Source of the DNA: Pterois miles
Lineage: Eukaryota; Chordata; Actinopteri; Perciformes; Scorpaenidae
Direction of reading: 5' to 3'
NCBI GenBank assembly: GCA_947000775.1
Contig: CAMQGK010000239.1
Coordinates: 186,001 to 250,000 of the forward strand
DNA: 64,000 nucleotides
The translations under genes were made by a program, and so were the position numbers. Of this stretch, positions 26,640 through 37,310 are shown one piece after another. Each line of letters begins with the position of its first letter. Within the stretch, counting starts at the first letter, position 1. The notes beneath the pieces were generated by a model. That model saw nothing but the letters and a program-made list of their open reading frames with translations, was not told the DNA's origin and searched no databases.

Positions 26640-27440
26640 ACCTCAGCGAGGTTTTCAACAAGTCTCGTGCCACATCTCTGCCTCCTCACCGAGAATACGA
26701 TTGTGGATAGACCTACTGCCAGGTAAACCCCCCTAAGGGGAGACTGTATTCCCTTTCTGTGCCCGAACAGATTACCGTGGACTGAATGACATCACCATAA
26801 AGAACAGGTACCCCCTCCCTTTGATTTCTTCAGCTTTTGAACGATTAAAGGGGTGAAGTCTTTACGAAGCTAGTCTCCGTAATGCTTCCATTTGGTAGAA
26901 TAGGGAGGGGGACGAATGGAAGACGGCCTTCAACACCCCAGTGGCTGTTTTTCGGGTGGCCCCGGCCGTCAAAAAGACAAAGGGAGCGCATAGGTATTTA
27001 TTAATTTTAAATTTAAAAAAAAAAGTAAAAAGGTCGAAATGTTAGTAGAGCATTTAAATTAAAATAACTGCTCCGCTAGATAGGATGGGTTTGATGTGTG
27101 TGGGTGGTATTAGGGGTTTGTTCGGGTGGATGCCGGCTGCGCGACATGTGTGTCAGCCGAGGGGCGCTGATACCAAGTATTTTTTTTAAGGTTTTGAGAA
27201 AATAAAATCTGGCCTTTATTTTTTTCCGCCGAGAGCCGCAAATAGGATGAGAGAGCCGTGCGGCTCCGGAGCCGGGTTGCCGACCCCGGTCTAACCTGCC
27301 CTGTGTATTAGGTTGTGAGTAGGTGATTGTTCTGTTTGTTTTTGTTTTGGTTTCTTCTTCTCCCTGAAAAGACCCCACTGGCTTGAAGGGTTTTCCAGAG
27401 GCTTCTGGAGATCGGTGTACGTAAAGGGGAAAATGTCCTG
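26640..27440 (+). pseudogene. Damaged RT region with a foreign insert carrying a hAT-like end
   Basis: RT fragments (LSEVFNKSRATSLPPHREYD; DYRGLNDITIKNRYPLPLIS) run to about 26,945 with several small losses. Unrelated sequence follows to about 27,440. Within it, 27,225-27,293 (AGAGCCGCAAATAGG ... CGGCTCCGGAGCCGGGTTG) resembles the terminal region of hAT-Charlie-like elements. The YLDD catalytic box is not visible here, so this RT is dead. Confidence 0.55.
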
Positions 27441-27449
27441 ATAATATTC

Positions 27450-28797
27450 AAATGGACCCCGCTAAGGTTAAAGCTGTCATTGATTGGCCTTCTCCCACCA
27501 GCCGCAAGCTGGTTCAGAAATTCCTCGGGCTTGCTAACTTCTACAAGCGTTTCATTAGGAACTTTAGCACCCTCGCTGCTCCACTTCATGCATTGACCTC
27601 TCCTAAAGTTCGTTTGGTCTCCGGAGGCTGACAGAGCCTTTAGTCAGCTCAAGAAAACCTTCTGCTCAGCTCCTATTCTCATTTTACCGGAGCTCGATCG
27701 CCAATTCATTGTCGAGGTCGACGCTTCCGACACAGGCATAGGGGCTGTTACATCGCAGCGAGCGGCTGCGGACAATAAACTCCACCCCTGCGCGTTCCTC
27801 TCGCGGAAATTGACTGCCGCCGAGAGGAATTCCGACATAGGTAATCGGGAGTTACTGGCGGTCAAAGCAGCATTAGAAGAGTGGCGACATTGGTTGGAGA
27901 AGTCAAAACAACCATTTTTAGTCTGGACCGTCCACAAAAATTTGGAATACATGCTAACTGCGAAGCGTCTTAACTCTCGACAGGCTCGGTGGGCGCTGTT
28001 TTTCAACAGATTCAATTTCACACTGTCCTACCGCCCTGGTTCTAAAAATGGCAAACCAGACGCACTGTCCAGACTACACGACCCCGAACACATTCCCAAG
28101 ACCCCCTCATGTATCCTCCCTTCTTCGTGCTTTATTGGTGCAGTCACCTGGGAAATTGAAGCGAAAGTTAAAGATGCGTTAACTCAGGTTACGATCCCCG
28201 AAGGGGTCCCACATAACCAGCTTTTTGTTCCAGACACGATGCGGTCCCAGGTGATCCACTGGGCGCACACCTCCAGGGTGGCCTGCCATCCTGGCGCCAG
28301 AAGAACTGCCTTCGTCATCAGGCAGCGCTTCTGGTGTCCAGCATTGGAGAAGCAGGTTAAAGAGTATGTGGCGGCCTGTCCGGTGTGCACCCGGGGGAAA
28401 TCCTCGCATCAGCCCCCTTCAGGCTTGCTCCACCCTCTTCCGATTCCCCATCGCCCTTGGTCCGACATCTCCGTGGATTTTGTCACAGGCCTCCCTACCT
28501 CAGAAGGTAACACTACCATCCTTATTATTGTGGACAGATTTTCTAAAATGGTACATTTCGTGGCATTACCCAAATTACCCTCTGCCAAGGAAACGGCGGA
28601 GCTGATGCTTTCTCATGTTTTCCGTATCCATGGCTTTTCTAGGGATGTGGTGTCAGACGGGGGGCCCCAATTCATCTCCCAGTTTTCGAGGGAATTTTGC
28701 AGCCTGTTGGGGGCATCAGTGAGCCTCTCCTCTGGTCATCATTCTGAATCCAATGGCCAGACGGAGAGGCTCAACCAGGAGTTAGAGACCGGATCAA
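27450..28797 (+). pseudogene. RT thumb, RNase H and integrase of the second gypsy element
   Basis: It starts with the MDPAKVKAVIDWPSPTSRKL block, then FANFYRRF-type and RNase H blocks. The main frame (27,810-28,808) covers the end of RNase H (NRELLAVKAALEEWRHWLE) and the integrase. The integrase has CHPGARRTAFVIRQRF with CPVCTRGK for the zinc site, then SVDFVTGLP and the SDGGPQFISQF block. The sequence stops at NGQTERLNQELETG, where array DNA takes over. A frame break lies between 27,610 and 27,810. Confidence 0.8.
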
Positions 28798-29113
28798 AAG
28801 TCAGTTGAAGGTTATATAAAACACGATTATTTATTTGTATTTTTACAGAGACTCAGACTGAGTGTTGCTGTAGTTCAGCGGCTCCTTTACACCTTTACAA
28901 CAGTGAAGACATGCTGATTCCCGACCAGGTCAGATGGATGACGGACCACAAGACGGACAGAACGGACGGAAACGCCTGTGTTTTTGTGGACTAGGTAAGT
29001 AAGCTGCACTCTAAAGGAACATTTTGTCATTTTTGGAAATATGCATATTGATTTTTTGGCCAACAGTTAGACAAGAAGATTATTACCACTGTAAATATGT
29101 AGCTGCACCCAGC
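28798..29113 (+). repeat. Array fragment between gypsy element 2 and hAT insertion
   Basis: Starts at CAGTTGAAGGTTATATAAAA, runs through a complete exon A (about 28,849) with a TAG plus GTAAGTAAG donor, and reaches the CTGCACCCAGC stretch, where the hAT element is inserted. The last eight bases form the left target duplication. Confidence 0.9.
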
Positions 29114-30358
29114 TAGTGATGGCCGAACGAGGCTTTGTTGAAGCTTCGACACTTTTTACAAAACCTGGTTCATTGCTCGAGGCTCCAATGAGACAGTGCT
29201 CGAGGATGACATCTGGTGGTCATTAAAATGAAGTGCAAACTAGACGTGTCGAAGAGTCAAACTTCTTTCCGTTCTGCAGCATACGTATTTAATGCACAAC
29301 ACATCCCAGTGGTTCATGGATTGTTTTGGATTTGATTGTCCATGCACATTCCTGCTTGACTACACTAGATGATTATATGTTTGTAGCGGACGCAATAATA
29401 ATATTACAGTAATTATGACAATAATTATTGAAAACCATGTTCCTAATTTGGAATATCTGTATGTAACCCTCAATAGATCTTCACTTGTGGTATGGGATAT
29501 TTAAATATTGCTGCTACATTCATGAGATGTACAAATTGAGACTGGTGCCATTTCACATGGGGTTGGTGCAAATACAGATCATATTATGGATTTGGGCAAA
29601 GTATGTTTTCAGGTTCATTGATAAATGGGTTCATGTGTGTGTGGGTAAAGTGGCTGTGCTTGAAAGACAGGGCAGTGACAATGCTTGTGTAACTTTTATG
29701 AGTTTTTATTTAAAAATAATAGTTTCTCCATGCCTTAGCATGGACGAGGTGTTGTTGCTCTATGACAGCCTCGCATCACACAGCATACACTGGACCTGTG
29801 AAACAGTCCGTTAGAGAGGAGCCTAAGGAGTTTTCCAATGTAAATACAGCTGAAATCAAAATAAAACCTTATTATCATCCAGCAACATTTGGAAACTATC
29901 CCATACACGGGACCTTTTCCTTGATGGCTTCATCTATCTATGTATCTAACTACGTATCTCACTATCTATCTATGAATCTACAGTATCTATCTGTCTGTCT
30001 GTGTGTCTGTGTGTGTGTCTGTCTAAATATGCAATCAATCTGGAACAACACTACTAACTGTCAAAGCAACGAACTGAAACGACACAAAACCAACCTACTC
30101 TGCGAAACAAAAATTCTAATGAACGCCATTAAATAGGGACTCCAATCCCAGCACACATTCGATCCCATCAAGTGACTCACATGACAAACCAAACCAATCA
30201 GGTGATTCGAAGCACTCAGCTGCTTCATACGTCACTCAAGTGTGTCGAACGTCACAAGTCACATGACCAAACCACGCCTCGGCACTGTGCTTCGATACAT
30301 CTGCTTCATGAGCTACGACGCGTGCACCGGAGCTTCTCGTGTCAGCAGTCCATCACTA
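29114..30358. mobile_element. Non-autonomous hAT-type element (1.25 kb)
   Basis: Inverted ends TAGTGATGG ... CCATCACTA. It is flanked by an 8-bp target duplication: CACCCAGC (29,106-29,113) and CAGCCAGC (30,359-30,366). The second copy equals the undisturbed array consensus and the first has one change. The interior has no transposase. It contains a tetranucleotide stretch (TCTA/TCTG/TGTC types, about 29,935-30,025) and short frames with no recognisable product. Removing it restores the unit (GCTGCAGCCAGCTTCAG), so the insertion postdates amplification. Confidence 0.85.
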
Positions 30359-31462
30359 CAGCCAGCTTCAGTAGTGTCAAAGATGAAGCCTACACATGTT
30401 TTCCAGACTCATATAACCTGTGACACCACTGATCAATGCAGATTTAATTCCACATGAATTAGTCTTCGTAGTTGATTATTATAGCTGAAGTCTGGGAGAC
30501 ACTGACAGCAGACTAAGAGAAGGATCCACATTCCTGACTTGTTTCTGATCTCACAGGACAGGACTCTTCCCAGAGAGTGGACGACAACTGAACCACACCA
30601 AGCCAGCAGCATCACACAACCAGTCTGATGTGAGGAAGCTCCAGCACCACAGCAGTCCACTCAACACACTGAACCGCCTTCAGCTCCACACTTTACACAC
30701 TGGACTGATCTCATGTTTATATTAGTCAAAATAACAAAAACTCAGCCATGTAACATGATCCTGTGTTCAGTCTCATGCTGATGTTGGTTAACATGAATCT
30801 TCTTCAGTAGTAAATCAGTTGAAGGTTGTATAAAACACCATTATTCATTTGTATTTTTGCAGAGACTCAGACTGAGTGTTGCTGTAGTTCAGCGGCTCCT
30901 TTACACCTCTACAACAATGAAGAAATGCTGATTCCCGACCAGGTCAGATGGATGACGGACCACAAGACAGACAGAACGGCAGGAAACGCCTGTGTTTTTG
31001 TGGACTAGGTAAGTAAGCTGCACATTAAAGGAATAATTTGTTATTTTGGGAAATATGCATATTGATTTTCTAGCCAACAGTTAGATAAGAAGATTGTCAC
31101 CACTGTAAATATGTAGCTTTGGCCAGCTTCAGTAGTGTCAAAGATGAAGCCTACACATGTTTTCCAGATTCATATAACCTGTGACACCACTGATCAATGC
31201 AGATTTAATTCCACATGAATTAGTCTTCATAGTTGATTATTATAGCTGAAGTCTGGGAGACACTGACAGCAGACCAAGAGAAGGATCCACATTCCTGACT
31301 TGTTTCTGATCTCAGGACAGGACTCTTCCCAGATAGTGGACGACAACTGAACCACACCAAGCCAGCAGCATCACACAACCAGTCTGATGTGAGGAAGCTC
31401 ATGTTTATATTAGTCAAAATAACAAAAACTCAGCCATGTAACATGATCCTGTGTTCAGTCTC
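30359..31462 (+). repeat. Inner end of the left array
   Basis: Continues the interrupted unit, then one exon B, exon A (about 30,863) and a shortened exon B with an internal deletion near 31,400. Array homology stops within TTCAGTCTC at 31,462, where unrelated sequence starting TGTTAGG begins. Confidence 0.9.
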
Positions 31463-32900
31463 TGTTAGGTTCAAACATAACACACAGGAAGAAATGAGAG
31501 GCCGACACAAACCCAGATCTTTTTCTTTCAAAGGGAGACAAGACACCACTGTAGCACCGCTGCTACAGAATCCTTCTCCAAAGAGTCTTGGTCTCCCCCG
31601 GCCTTTTATTTAGGTTGGGCAGTCAGTAATACTTGCATAGTCACACAATCTTCTATCAGGCACATTCTATCACATAGTCATTTACACAGAATTACAAAGC
31701 AAGTATGTAGTAGTATAATCATTAGTGCGTCTACACAAAGGAGGCTTTGATTTTGGGGCTCAGCCAGACATTGTGTTTACCAGGTGTGTCTGGAAGCTTC
31801 CCCCAGCTTCTGATCCAACTCACCACCATGTAGTGATCAGCTGACAGATGATCGTTCTTTCTGTGTTCTTTGTCTTTTAGCACATAACACTGTGTTATTA
31901 GTCTACCATAGAAAGGTGACAGGCGAGAATTCTACCACTGTACCACCAATGACTGCCGCTATGACCACTTTGCTCATGACGCCACCAAACATCTGAACAG
32001 ACATCTCAGTCTGGGTTGTTGATGTTGGCAGTGGTAGGATGTAGGAGGCTGTTGGGGTCGGTGCACCACCTCTGGACCGTGGCAGCATAGTCTGCATCTA
32101 CCTGCTTCAAGATGTCTTGATCTCCATGGTGTTTAACCAGAGCCAATCAATGGCAGCTCTCTTGACTTCATGATCTGAAGTCTTCATGACTTTTCCACCG
32201 GCCGTGATCCAGGACTTGAATAAGGCCTCGAGCCTTGATGGGTCCAGTGCAGCTGGCCCAGGCGGAGGAGGATACAGGCAGCTGGGCTTCCCCTGGGAGG
32301 TCTAAACAATAAAGCATGTTTATCATATTGTTTTCCTCAACAGTCGCCATGACTGGGGAACACTAATGGATAAATCTTACCTCCCCAAATTATGCGCCAA
32401 CCACAACTGATGCGCAATGACTTTACTCCCTGTTCCACCAAAAAGCAGAGTTCAACAGCCCGTACACAGCTGAAAACATCACTGCAGCTCCGTCCCTCTA
32501 ACTGCCACGGGTTTGATTCCCACCTGAGGCAAGGATGGAAAAGAGCATCAAGGTAGCTACCTTACCTCCACCGTGTTTCACAGATGAGCTGCTGTGTTTG
32601 GGATCATTGATGAATCCACAGTACACTTCTTAACTTTCACATCCTTCTAGAAACTGTTTGTTTGACCTCTCAGGGCGCTAAGTGGTGAGACTCTTCATTT
32701 ACAACCAGCCTGGTGAATCTCACTAGATAACAACCCAGTATGGTCCTGACCAGATGACTTACAGGTCAACAGGTCAAATACTTGGTCTCGTTGCTGACAA
32801 GGTATGGAATACTATAGCAGTTATATTAATATGATACAGTATAGTATATCAATTGTATTAATATAATATCAATATAATATCACAGTTGTAGATGCAATAA
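31463..32900. other. Unassigned spacer DNA next to the left array
   Basis: Begins TGTTAGGTTCAAACATAAC, which could be an LTR-like start, but no partner copy is visible. On the minus strand around 32,100-32,350 there is a short open frame with weak coding look (MATVEENNMINML...) that I cannot assign. An AT-rich patch lies at 32,815-32,890. I see nothing else supportable. Confidence 0.35.
31914..31953 (-). repeat. tRNA-Gly-like 5' fragment
   Basis: The minus strand reads CATTGGTGGTACAGTGGTAG followed by AATTCTCGCCTGTCACC. It closely resembles the first half (A-box and D-arm into the anticodon arm) of metazoan tRNA-Gly. The second half is absent and the anticodon loop is altered. It is probably a tRNA-derived retroposon head or a truncated pseudogene. 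Confidence 0.5.
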
Positions 32901-32927
32901 TGAATATACTGAGAGTCCTGTGGGGGT

Positions 32928-33242
32928 TCAGCCTGATGACAGTCCGTGGTTTCCATGCTGTAGGAGCCAGAGTTGGCCTCTGAGGTGTATAGAGGTGTAA
33001 AGTGTGAAGAGGAGTGATGCCAGAACAGTTCCCTGGGGTACGCCTGTGTTGTATGTCACCACCTCAGAGGCACAGCCATCCGCTCTGACGTACTGTGGCC
33101 GTCCAGCGAGGTAGTCCACGATCCAGGCTGTGGTGTCGGGGTGCAGTTGCACTGCCAGCAGCTTGTCCCTTAGGAGGCAGGGCTGGATGGTGTTAAAAGC
33201 ACTGGAGAAGTCGGTGGAGGTAATGTCATGGTTGGGCTGCAT
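32928..33242 (-). pseudogene. LINE reverse transcriptase fragment (Rex/CR1-like)
   Basis: Encodes DFSSAFNTIQP (the RT block with the first catalytic Asp), WIVDYLAGRPQYVR and GVPQGTVLASLLFTLYT, in the order found in CR1/Rex-type LINEs. The YADD box and both ends are missing, so it is a dead fragment. A better preserved relative lies at 61,301-62,059. Confidence 0.8.
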
Positions 33243-33428
33243 GGTTTCTTCTGGGATGCATCATTGATCTTCATTGATGATGGAACACATGATGGCAGCA
33301 GCTAGATGAACTCACAAGTCTACAGAAACATTTAGTAATAGATAATTGTAGTAATTTAAAGAGACCGAACAAAGTGAAATATGAATGGTTTATTATCACA
33401 GGCACATACTGTGAAGTTTATTTCATCA

Positions 33429-33501
33429 GTTTCTGTAGTGTAGTGGTTATCACGTTCGCCTAACACGTGAAAGGTTCTCGGTTCGAAACCGGGCAGAAAC
33501 A
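33429..33501 (+). tRNA. tRNA-Val (anticodon AAC)
   Basis: A 73-nt cloverleaf. The acceptor stem GTTTCTG pairs with CAGAAAC, followed by discriminator A. The D-arm contains the A-box TAGTGTAGTGGTTATCAC. The anticodon arm TTCGC-CTAACAC-GTGAA gives AAC at positions 34-36. The T-arm CCGGTTCGAAACCGG-type stem carries the B-box GGTTCGAAACC. There is no intron, and CCA is not encoded, as is normal in eukaryotes. All stems pair, so it looks functional. A clear T-run terminator is not obvious directly downstream. Confidence 0.93.
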
Positions 33502-33853
33502 AGTTGTTTAGCTGTTTCTTAATGCCTCGGTCATAAAATGAAATGTTGAGTCCAAACATCAGTAAACCAGATGTTCACATTAATGTTGGCTGAGTGAAGG
33601 TCCCTTTAACAGGAGTAGTGATGGGTCCGGCAACACCGATGCGTCGGCGCATGCATCAAGCTCATAGAGCGAAACCCGTGTCGGTGCGCTTATCGCTTCA
33701 AGAAAGTCACGTGACCGATACAGGAACTGTTTCAAACTGACGCTGACGCGCCAAACTGTGTTTATAAGGAAGCACATCTGTCAATGGGATGTATCGGCCA
33801 AAAGAATTTATGATCCGATCTGATCTGTTCGTCGTTAAATTCATCTAGAATTA

Positions 33854-34110
33854 TGGCGCAGCCTCAAGCCAAGAGAAAGGTTTCCTCCGTGTGGGACCAT
33901 TTTGATCTCATGTGGGAAAATAAGGTATTTGTTTTAATATCCTTGTTGTTTCATCCTGTTCCTCTTAGAGTTTCCACTTGATCTATGTGAACTCAAATTC
34001 ATTTCAGAGTGACTCTTAGTTTACTATTCATATTATTTTCTGCAGGTTAAATGCCGCATTTGTTCTACAGAACTATCGTATTTAAACAAAAGATTTAAAT
34101 CACTCGCAGT
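33854..34110 (+). pseudogene. hAT transposase N-terminus (BED zinc finger) remnant
   Basis: Starts at an ATG (MAQPQAKRKVSSVWDHFDLM), the WxHF opening of a BED finger. After an intron-like gap (a donor at GTATTTG near 33,926, an acceptor TTTTCTGCAG at about 34,046), it continues KCRICSTELSYLNKRF, giving the finger's Cys pair. The His pair and all catalytic regions are lost. Confidence 0.7.
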
Positions 34111-34279
34111 TCCTCCAAGTGCATTGAGGCCATCAGTAGACTGTAATCGGACGCACAAATGAGCCCCAGCCGGGACCGTCTTCACAACAGCTGTCTGCGC
34201 CCACTTCAGGCATGTTATTCAGCATTATTTGTTTGTTGTTGTTTGGAAATCGTGTACTAAAATGCCAATTTGTTGTTTT

Positions 34280-34549
34280 TTAGATAACCTTTGGCAACAT
34301 TTCGACATCGAAGTGGGCAGAAAGACCAAAAGTGCCGCAGCTGATGCCATCCAGGAGGTGCAGAGATACCTGGCAGAGGGCAATATTGCCAGGTCCCAGG
34401 ATCCTCTGAGATACTGGGACAACCAAAAGACAATCTATCCAAACCTCTACCAGCTTTCCTTACAATTTCTCTGCACTCCAGCCTCATCTGTGCCGTGTGA
34501 GCGGGTGTTTTCTACAGCTGGAGAAGTTGTTTCAAAAAAGCGTAACTGA
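34280..34549 (+). pseudogene. hAT transposase C-terminal dimerisation domain remnant
   Basis: Reads DNLWQHFDIEV ... RYWDNQKTIYPNLYQLSLQF, then PASSVPCERVFSTAGEVVSK to a stop. The W-N, A-S-x-x-x-E-R-x-F-S-x-A-G pattern is the hAT C-terminal (hATC) dimerisation domain. It is separated from the BED finger by only about 170 bases, so roughly 400-500 residues are deleted. Confidence 0.85.
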
Positions 34550-34593
34550 CTCAATTTCAAAACATTGGAAAAACTTTTTTTTTTTTAATAAAA

Positions 34594-34631
<38 letters not shown>

Positions 34632-34973
34632 TCCACAAGCATTCGTATTCACAACACGTTCACTTAGATTTGCACGTCATGATACATGTTCACATTATTT
34701 ATTGAGCGTATCTAAAAATATCAAAGATATTTTAACTTTAAATGAAGATATGAAATAATACAATATAAAATACAATGACTTAAGTTGTATTATTGTATAT
34801 ACTAGGTCATCAAACCAGTGTCAGTTGAGTCTGTCAACTAGGTTGCCTGTAGGGATTTTTAAGGTCCAGCAGGTGTCAGTATTCAGTGACACAGTATCAA
34901 TACAGTATCAATACAGTTTGGCAGTGTGTGGAAACGCTTCATGACGCCTCATCTACCCATCACTAAACAGGAG

Positions 34974-36660
34974 TCTTTGTTCCTGAGGAAGGGTCGGCCT
35001 TGTTGCTGTGTGCCTTGCTCAAGCTGCAGAGTTTACACCTTTAAGCATTGACGTGTAGTATAGAGAGAAGATATCACAATCCAGCATTAGCAGAAGACCA
35101 GATGAAGTTTCTATGACTTCCAGGTCAACAGGTCAAATACTTGGTCTTTCTCTGGCAGAGAAGTGGTGAAACACAGACACATTATGGAGGCAGAACAATC
35201 TAATTCTGACATTACAGTCTACATGAATTGATGTGTTGTGCTTCACTAACATCTGCTCTAGTGACAGGAAGTTGTTGACACAAATTCAATCAAAGCAGGT
35301 TAAAATAGTTGCTTGTTGTTGTTGTTGGGATATTTTCTTGGCAAACTTTCAGCCCCTTCGTACCAGCTGAGTCAGCAGCTGTGATTGAAACCAGTTAAAA
35401 ATGTTTCATCTGATCTCTCCAAAGCTAATAAGGCGTTTGGCATTTGAACCGTTCAGTGAAGGATGCAGGTGCATTAAGGCGGGCACATATATGTGAAAGG
35501 CCTCTTCATCAGTTTCTGTAATGCAGTGGTGATCACGTTCACCTTGCACATGAAAGGTCCCCAGTTTGAACCTGGACAGATGAAGGTTCCTTTATTCACC
35601 TGAACTCTGTCACAGTCACAGTTCACTGAGGTATATTCTCAATACACCGGGTAGTAAGTAACACTCTGAAACTGGGTTTGCTTCCTTCCTTCAGCAGATA
35701 TATAGATATATAGGGAAACACTGGAGCTGAAGGACAGTGAGCCATTTTGGTTGCGTTGGCTCTGGTGGACCGCAGATGTGAAATGTGGACATAATGATAG
35801 AAATAGACTAATCAATGTCCGATCACTCTGAATTCAGAGTTTACACCTTTCAGCATTGATATGGGGGTTTAGCCTGTGGTCAGCCACAGTTGTGGTATCT
35901 TGGCAACGGCGCTTCAATTTATGGTGCTCGCACCCACACTCTTCACTATCTTTTTTTCACTTCTCCTGTTCTCCGCCTTCAAGCCTTCATCAGATGGAGT
36001 CGACCTACATACTTGACACGATGGCAAGCTGTTGAATCTGAACCGTCTACCGTCGTTCACTAACATCTGCTCTAGTGACAGGAAGTTGTTGACATAAATT
36101 CATTCAAAGCAGGTTAAAATAGTTGCTTGTTGTAGACCAAAACCTTCTCTCTTATGTTAATCAGGTCATTATATCTGTCTGCATCGATACTTTACATGTG
36201 TATCTTATTCACAAATTATAGCGGATCTTAAACATCAAGTTGCGTAGTTATTGTTATATTTGATATATATTTTAATCTACGGTAGTTGAAGTGTATTACT
36301 CCATTTTATGTTGATTGTGAACCAAACATAAATTGATTCATATTATTACACCTGCTCAGAACCTATAGAACTAATTTCCTGATAATCAACTCTGTGTACA
36401 AGATTCATCTGTGACGTAATTGTTTGATTCATTTTAATTCAGTTGATCAAGTTTTATTTAGTGGTTGATGTCTTGTGTTTGGTTTGTATCTGAAAGAGAC
36501 GAAGCCCAGATTTCAAATATGGAAGAATGAATCCTGCTGAAACAAGTCAATTAGTTTAATCTAACAAAGGAAGTTTTACTAAAGAATCAGAGTAGTTTTT
36601 CAGGTGGAGGAGAATCCTGTTCTCCCACCAACTAAACGCTGCACCCCTTTCTCAACTGAT
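34974..36660. other. Spacer DNA with locally duplicated modules
   Basis: No coding gene seen. Two stretches repeat within the spacer. One, ACATCTGCTCTAGTGACAGG onward, occurs at about 35,249-35,320 and 36,063-36,133. The other, AGGTCAACAGGTCAAATACT, occurs at about 32,763 and 35,121. With the two tRNA-Val copies these indicate old local duplication of blocks. The rest is AT-rich and unassigned. Confidence 0.55.
35512..35583 (+). pseudogene. Degenerate tRNA-Val copy
   Basis: Resembles the tRNA at 33,429 and shares the upstream CTTCATCA. The acceptor 3' strand is spoiled (ACAGATG against GTTTCTG), the anticodon loop reads CTTGCAC, and the T-arm has changes (GTTTGAACCT). The D-arm is partly intact. 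It is best called a pseudogene from duplication of the neighbouring tRNA block. Confidence 0.75.
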
Positions 36661-37310
36661 GATAAGAAGCTTCACACATTTAGTCTAGAGAGTCTTTCTG
36701 GGGCTTCAGGCTCTTCGGGGTGGTTCAGCTCTTAGAGCTGGGCCCCTCTGCATTCCCCCTCCATGGGCCCATAAACCACAAGAGGGTTGGGGGGGGACAC
36801 TCCAAGGACACCAGCTCTCCATCCTGAGGACTCAGGTCCAACACCTCACACCCAGATGATACCAGCACCCGGTCTACCTGAAAGGAGGCTCTGAGTTTGT
36901 TGTTGTTTGTTGTTGCCGCTCTGCCCTGACGGCTGAAACAGCTGCTGAAGCCTGAAGCAGCTCCGCTGAATCTACGTGCTGGTGAATCTCAGCCATTGTG
37001 AAGAGAAAAGACTTAAAGAAAGACTTTAGGTCCAGAATCTTTTGAATCCAGTGACCCATCCAGCTCCGAGGAGGGGGGTCTGAAGAAATGGCTCAGAGAT
37101 GCCAGACAGAGAGAGACGAAGATGGAAACATGCATCGAGGTGACACGCCAGCCATCCAAAACGAGGGTGTCCGAGGAACCAAAGAGAGCCACTGAGGGGG
37201 AGAAACCAGCCAAGCCGGGTCGCACCGTTGGATCCAGAAGATCCAGATTGTTCCAGAAAGAAGGGGGTGCCACTCTGCTCCAAAGAGAAAAACCCCCAAA
37301 TAGAATCTAA
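36660..37310. other. Moderately GC-rich stretch with unassigned short frames
   Basis: Short frames exist on both strands (37,122-37,310 plus, METCIEVTRQPSK; 36,874-37,059 minus). The compositional change from the flanks and the strong G-runs suggest the remnant of a retroelement or processed gene, but no domain is recognisable. Confidence 0.3.

Larger units (their letters stand above)
24590..28797 (+). mobile_element. Second Ty3/gypsy element, broken, no 3' LTR
   Basis: Order: 5' LTR, Gag, protease, damaged RT, foreign insert, RT thumb, RNase H and integrase up to the DDE glutamate region. It then joins array sequence at about 28,797 (GACCGGATC then AAAAGTCAGTTGAAGG). The integrase C-terminus, chromodomain and 3' LTR are missing. 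Like the first gypsy copy, it meets the array at an end that is not an LTR end. Confidence 0.85.
33608..34973 (+). mobile_element. hAT transposon, internally deleted, with 8-bp target duplication
   Basis: The element spans 33,616-34,965 with inverted ends TAGTGATGGGT ... ACCCATCACTA. Both ends are flanked by AACAGGAG (33,608-33,615 and 34,966-34,973), an exact 8-bp duplication typical of hAT. It carries the two ends of a ZBED-like transposase but lacks the central catalytic part. It could be moved only by a transposase supplied elsewhere. An A-run of about 25 lies at 34,602-34,625. Confidence 0.92.
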
